Source: Sphingomonas sp. Leaf10
GTDB taxonomy: Bacteria > Pseudomonadota > Alphaproteobacteria > Sphingomonadales > Sphingomonadaceae
Direction: 5' to 3'
NCBI RefSeq assembly: GCF_001421245.1
Contig: NZ_LMKE01000029.1
Coordinates: forward strand, 1 to 48,439
DNA: 48,439 bases
In this document: in pieces, positions 46,366 through 48,439 of the stretch
Position numbering within the stretch: position 1 is the first letter of the stretch
Layout: each line of letters starts with the position of its first letter
Translations under genes and position numbers: made by a program
The notes under the pieces: generated by a model
Seen by the model: the letters and a program-made list of their open reading frames with translations, nothing else
Database searches by the model: none
Told to the model about the DNA's origin: nothing

Positions 46366-47457
46366 ATGTCCCGTCCACTGATCGCCGCGCTGCTGCTGAC
46401 CCTCCCCGCCACCGCCCCGGCGCAGACCGTCACGCCCACCACCGAAACCGCCACGAAGCCGGTCCCGCTCCACATCGGCGGCCGTATCGTCCCCGCCGGC
46501 ACCGGCTACCAACGCCAATGGCCCGGCACCTATCTCGAAGCCGCGTTCAAGGGCCGTGCCGTCGACCTGAACGTCGGCTCCGGCGACGTCTCGCTCCGCA
46601 TTCGCATCGACGGTGCCGCCCCGATCGCCCTGGTCCGCCCGAAACCCGGCCGCTACCGCATCAACGCGCCGAATGCCGGACGCCACCGCATCCGCATCGA
46701 CGTGGTCAGTGAATCGCAGGCGGGTGCGACTGGCTTGGGCGGCTTGTTCGCCCCCACCGGCACCACGCCCCTTCCGGCACCCAAAGCCGCCGCCCGCCGC
46801 ATCGAGTTCATCGGCGATTCTCACACCGTCGGCTATGGTAACACCTCGACCACCCGCGACTGTACCGAGGCGCAGGTGTGGGAAACCACCGACACGTCGC
46901 AGGGGATCGCCGGCCGCCTTGCCCAGCGCTACGCTGCCGACACCCGCGTCAACGCCATTTCCGGGCGCGGCATCGTCCGCAACTATGGCGGTTTCGCCGC
47001 ACCCACCGTGCCGCAGGCCTATCCCTACGCCCTCTTCGACGCAAAGACGCCTGCCGACGACGCGAACTGGCACCCGCAGGCCATCGTTATCGCGCTCGGC
47101 ACCAACGATTTCTCGACGCCGCTCAAACCCGGCGAACGCTGGGCCGACCGCGCCGCGCTCCATGCCGATTACGAGGCGCGCTATGTCGCCTTCGTCCAGA
47201 GCCTGCGCCGCCGCGACCCGAACGCCTTCTTCGTGCTGTGGGCGACCGACCTCGCCGACGGCGAAATCGCGCGCGAAGTGCGGCAGGTGGCGACCAAGCT
47301 CCGCGCCACCGGCGAAACCCGCCTTGCGGTCGTGCCGCTCACCGGTCTCACCTTCGGCGGCTGCCACTACCACCCCGACCTGACCGACGACGCAAAGATC
47401 GCGGCCGCAATCGGCAACGCGATCGATGCGCGATCGGACGTATGGAAGCGGCGCTGA
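46366..47457 (+). CDS. Secreted SGNH/GDSL carbohydrate esterase (CE2-like)
   Basis: 363 aa. The signal peptide ends near APAQ (residue 20). An N-terminal jelly-roll domain (about 35-135; RQWPGTYLEAAFKGRAVDL, VSLRIRIDG) precedes an SGNH hydrolase domain with nucleophile Ser152 in FIGDSHTVGYGN, GTNDFSTPL, and His336 in CHYHPDLTDD. That two-domain order is the CE2 acetyl-esterase plan, which removes acetyl groups from polysaccharides such as xylan or glucomannan. It is probably periplasmic or secreted. It follows the halogenase operon after a repeat and faces the GH27 remnant. Confidence 0.88.
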   Translation: MSRPLIAALLLTLPATAPAQTVTPTTETATKPVPLHIGGRIVPAGTGYQRQWPGTYLEAAFKGRAVDLNVGSGDVSLRIRIDGAAPIALVRPKPGRYRINAPNAGRHRIRIDVVSESQAGATGLGGLFAPTGTTPLPAPKAAARRIEFIGDSHTVGYGNTSTTRDCTEAQVWETTDTSQGIAGRLAQRYAADTRVNAISGRGIVRNYGGFAAPTVPQAYPYALFDAKTPADDANWHPQAIVIALGTNDFSTPLKPGERWADRAALHADYEARYVAFVQSLRRRDPNAFFVLWATDLADGEIAREVRQVATKLRATGETRLAVVPLTGLTFGGCHYHPDLTDDAKIAAAIGNAIDARSDVWKRR

Positions 47458-47468
47458 CCGCAATCGTC

Positions 47469-47488
47469 GCCCCAGCGAAGGCTGGGGC
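47469..47488. terminator. Hairpin after the esterase gene (REP-like)
   Basis: GCCCCAGC, loop GAAG, GCTGGGGC: a perfect 8-bp stem 11 nt after the esterase stop. The CCCCAGCGAAGGCTGGGG form is a typical sphingomonad palindrome. It could terminate the esterase transcript and marks the 3' boundary of the GH27 remnant, with a GCGCAGAGGCGCGGAGGCGC-type repeat at 47525-47544 beside it. Confidence 0.55.
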
Positions 47489-47573
47489 CTCCAGCGGCTC
47501 TATCCGGGTAACCGCAAAATGGTTCGCGCAGAGGCGCGGAGGCGCAAAGGAGGCCCATTCGCCGCTGCGTCTC

Positions 47574-48111
47574 CCACGCCAGCGGCCCCAGATCGCGATG
47601 CGCCCAAAGATCGCGCGCCTTTAACCGTACCGACGCCGACAAACCCAGTGCCGTCCACTCGGCCGAAATCCGCGCCGGCGCGTCGCCCCGGTTCCACAAC
47701 AGCAAGACCCGCCCGCCATCGGCCGTCGGCTTGACCCACACCTCGCTGGTCCCGTCGCGCGCGACCCGGCGTCCCTGCTGCCCCAACGGGTCCTGATCGA
47801 CCGCGATCACCTCACGATTGAGCAATATGTCGCGCGTCGCCTGCGACATGGTGGCGACGTCGTTGCCGGCGATCAGCGGCGCTGTCATCGGCGCGTCGGC
47901 CATGGTGGTATAGGCTTCCTCGGCGTTGCGCACGCGGGTCGCTCGGGAAACGCTGCCGGTCCTCGGTGATGAAGCCGTTGGCGTCGCGGCTGCCGTGCCA
48001 GCAATCGTCGATCACGACATAATCATAGCCCGCTTGCCGAATCCCGTTCGCCGCGATCGCATCGGCGGTAGCGCGGATCACCTGTTCGTTGACGTTGCAG
48101 GCGAATTTATT
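47574..48111 (-). pseudogene. Remnant of a GH27 alpha-galactosidase
   Basis: The N-terminal part (from 48111, NKFACNVNEQ, then GYDYVVIDDCWHGSRD and QRFP) is clear GH27 sequence but lacks the usual signal peptide and GWNSW start. Near 47935-47947 the homology jumps, with a frame change, to the C-terminal barrel and beta domain (TAPLIAGNDVATMS, NREVIAVDQDPLGQQG, VLLLWNRGD, KARDLWAHRDLG). Roughly 200 residues, including the catalytic Asp nucleophile region, are missing. The C-terminal end runs into repeat sequence. The gene is truncated at both ends, internally deleted and frameshifted. It once would have removed alpha-galactosyl side groups. Confidence 0.85.
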
Positions 48112-48322
48112 GCAGCATTCCAACTCATTGGCGGCGTCATCGCCATTCTCCATCCAATAATTACGCTATTTGTCTTATTAATTATCAGCTGAAGTCAGGC
48201 GCCACGTGACACCTTCGCCAACTTCCGGCGATTGCCCCCTCGTTGCGCCTATGCCAAAAGCAATAAAATTACACGCGGATGAGTCGGCATCAGACCGCCC
48301 ACCGCGACCGACAGGAGAGACT
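48112..48322. promoter_or_regulatory. AT-rich promoter region before mmsA
   Basis: 211 bp between the GH27 remnant and mmsA. ATAATTA (48157-48163) and its complement TAATTAT (48179-48185) form a 7-bp inverted repeat in an AT-rich tract unlike the surrounding GC-rich DNA. AGGAGA (48313-48318) is the mmsA ribosome-binding site. No gene is seen. Confidence 0.45.
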
Positions 48323-48439
48323 ATGCGGGTCATCGATCATGTGATCGCGGGCGGTTCAGGCAATGTAGATGGCGCAACCGGCGCGGTCTTCGACCCCAAT
48401 CGTGGCGAGGTGCAGGCGCATGTCCGTTTGGGCACCGCC
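48323..48439 (+). CDS. mmsA: Methylmalonate-semialdehyde dehydrogenase (CoA-acylating), 5' part
   Basis: Only the first 39 codons are inside the window. The start MRVIDHVIAGG and the segment TGAVFDPNRGEVQAHVRLG match the N-terminus of MmsA/IolA, an aldehyde dehydrogenase superfamily enzyme that converts methylmalonate semialdehyde to propionyl-CoA in valine and inositol breakdown. ATG 48323 has AGGAGA 4 nt upstream. The catalytic Cys lies beyond the window, so the call rests on the N-terminus alone. Confidence 0.75.
   Translation, partial: MRVIDHVIAGGSGNVDGATGAVFDPNRGEVQAHVRLGTA

Noticed and set aside
1..48439. CRISPR array, tRNA, rRNA or intact transposase
   Set aside because: No regularly spaced direct repeats, no cloverleaf or rRNA segment, and no transposase-like protein were recognised on either strand.

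Overview
The window looks like chromosome of a high-GC alphaproteobacterium of the Sphingomonas type. This rests on three large TonB-dependent receptors (TBDRs), receptor-linked flavin-dependent halogenase-like genes, a TorF-type porin, a complete kdp operon, and scattered sphingomonad-style palindromic repeats. I see no rRNA, tRNA, CRISPR array, prophage, intact insertion sequence or replication origin. Taxonomy is inferred from gene families only.

Layout. (1) 252-4017 (+): a tight three-gene operon of a Gfo/Idh/MocA oxidoreductase, an SDR dehydrogenase and a GH15 glucosidase/trehalase-like enzyme. (2) 4257-6095 (-): secreted M14 zinc carboxypeptidase, divergent from a siderophore-type TBDR (6237-8321, +). 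(3) 8371-9170 (-): a metal-homeostasis cassette of a DUF3253 protein, an SmtB/ArsR repressor with a complete alpha-5 zinc site, and a nine-cysteine metallothionein too short to be found by simple ORF calling; a 30-bp palindrome lies before the repressor. (4) 9335-11559 (+): CAP-domain lipoprotein and an AlkC-type DNA alkylation repair protein. (5) 20954 down to 11578 (-): a carbohydrate operon, TBDR > halogenase-like flavoprotein > sugar porter > LamG-GH2 glycosidase, with the last three genes joined by ATGA overlaps. (6) 21603-30382 (+): TorF porin, an unnamed 27-aa membrane peptide, then kdpF-A-B-C-D-E, apparently one transcription unit for high-affinity potassium uptake. (7) 30471-38126: secreted amidase, M20 peptidase, GH5 mannanase-like lipoprotein, NhaA antiporter, NTF2-like protein and a serine beta-lactamase-like hydrolase. 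(8) 38387-48111: a second carbohydrate locus with a TBDR (-), divergent from a three-gene halogenase-family operon (+), a CE2-type acetyl esterase (+) and a gutted GH27 alpha-galactosidase pseudogene (-). (9) 48323 to the end: start of mmsA, cut by the window edge.

How they fit together. GH2, GH5, CE2 and GH27 families with TBDRs and a sugar porter suggest uptake and breakdown of decorated beta-glycans; an acetylated galacto(gluco)mannan is the simplest common substrate, but this is inference and the galactosidase is dead. The most unusual feature is the pairing of TBDR loci with flavin-dependent halogenase-like proteins. Three of the four keep the PrnA-type catalytic Lys and Glu. The fourth, translationally coupled between two of them, has lost both and looks like a pseudoenzyme partner.
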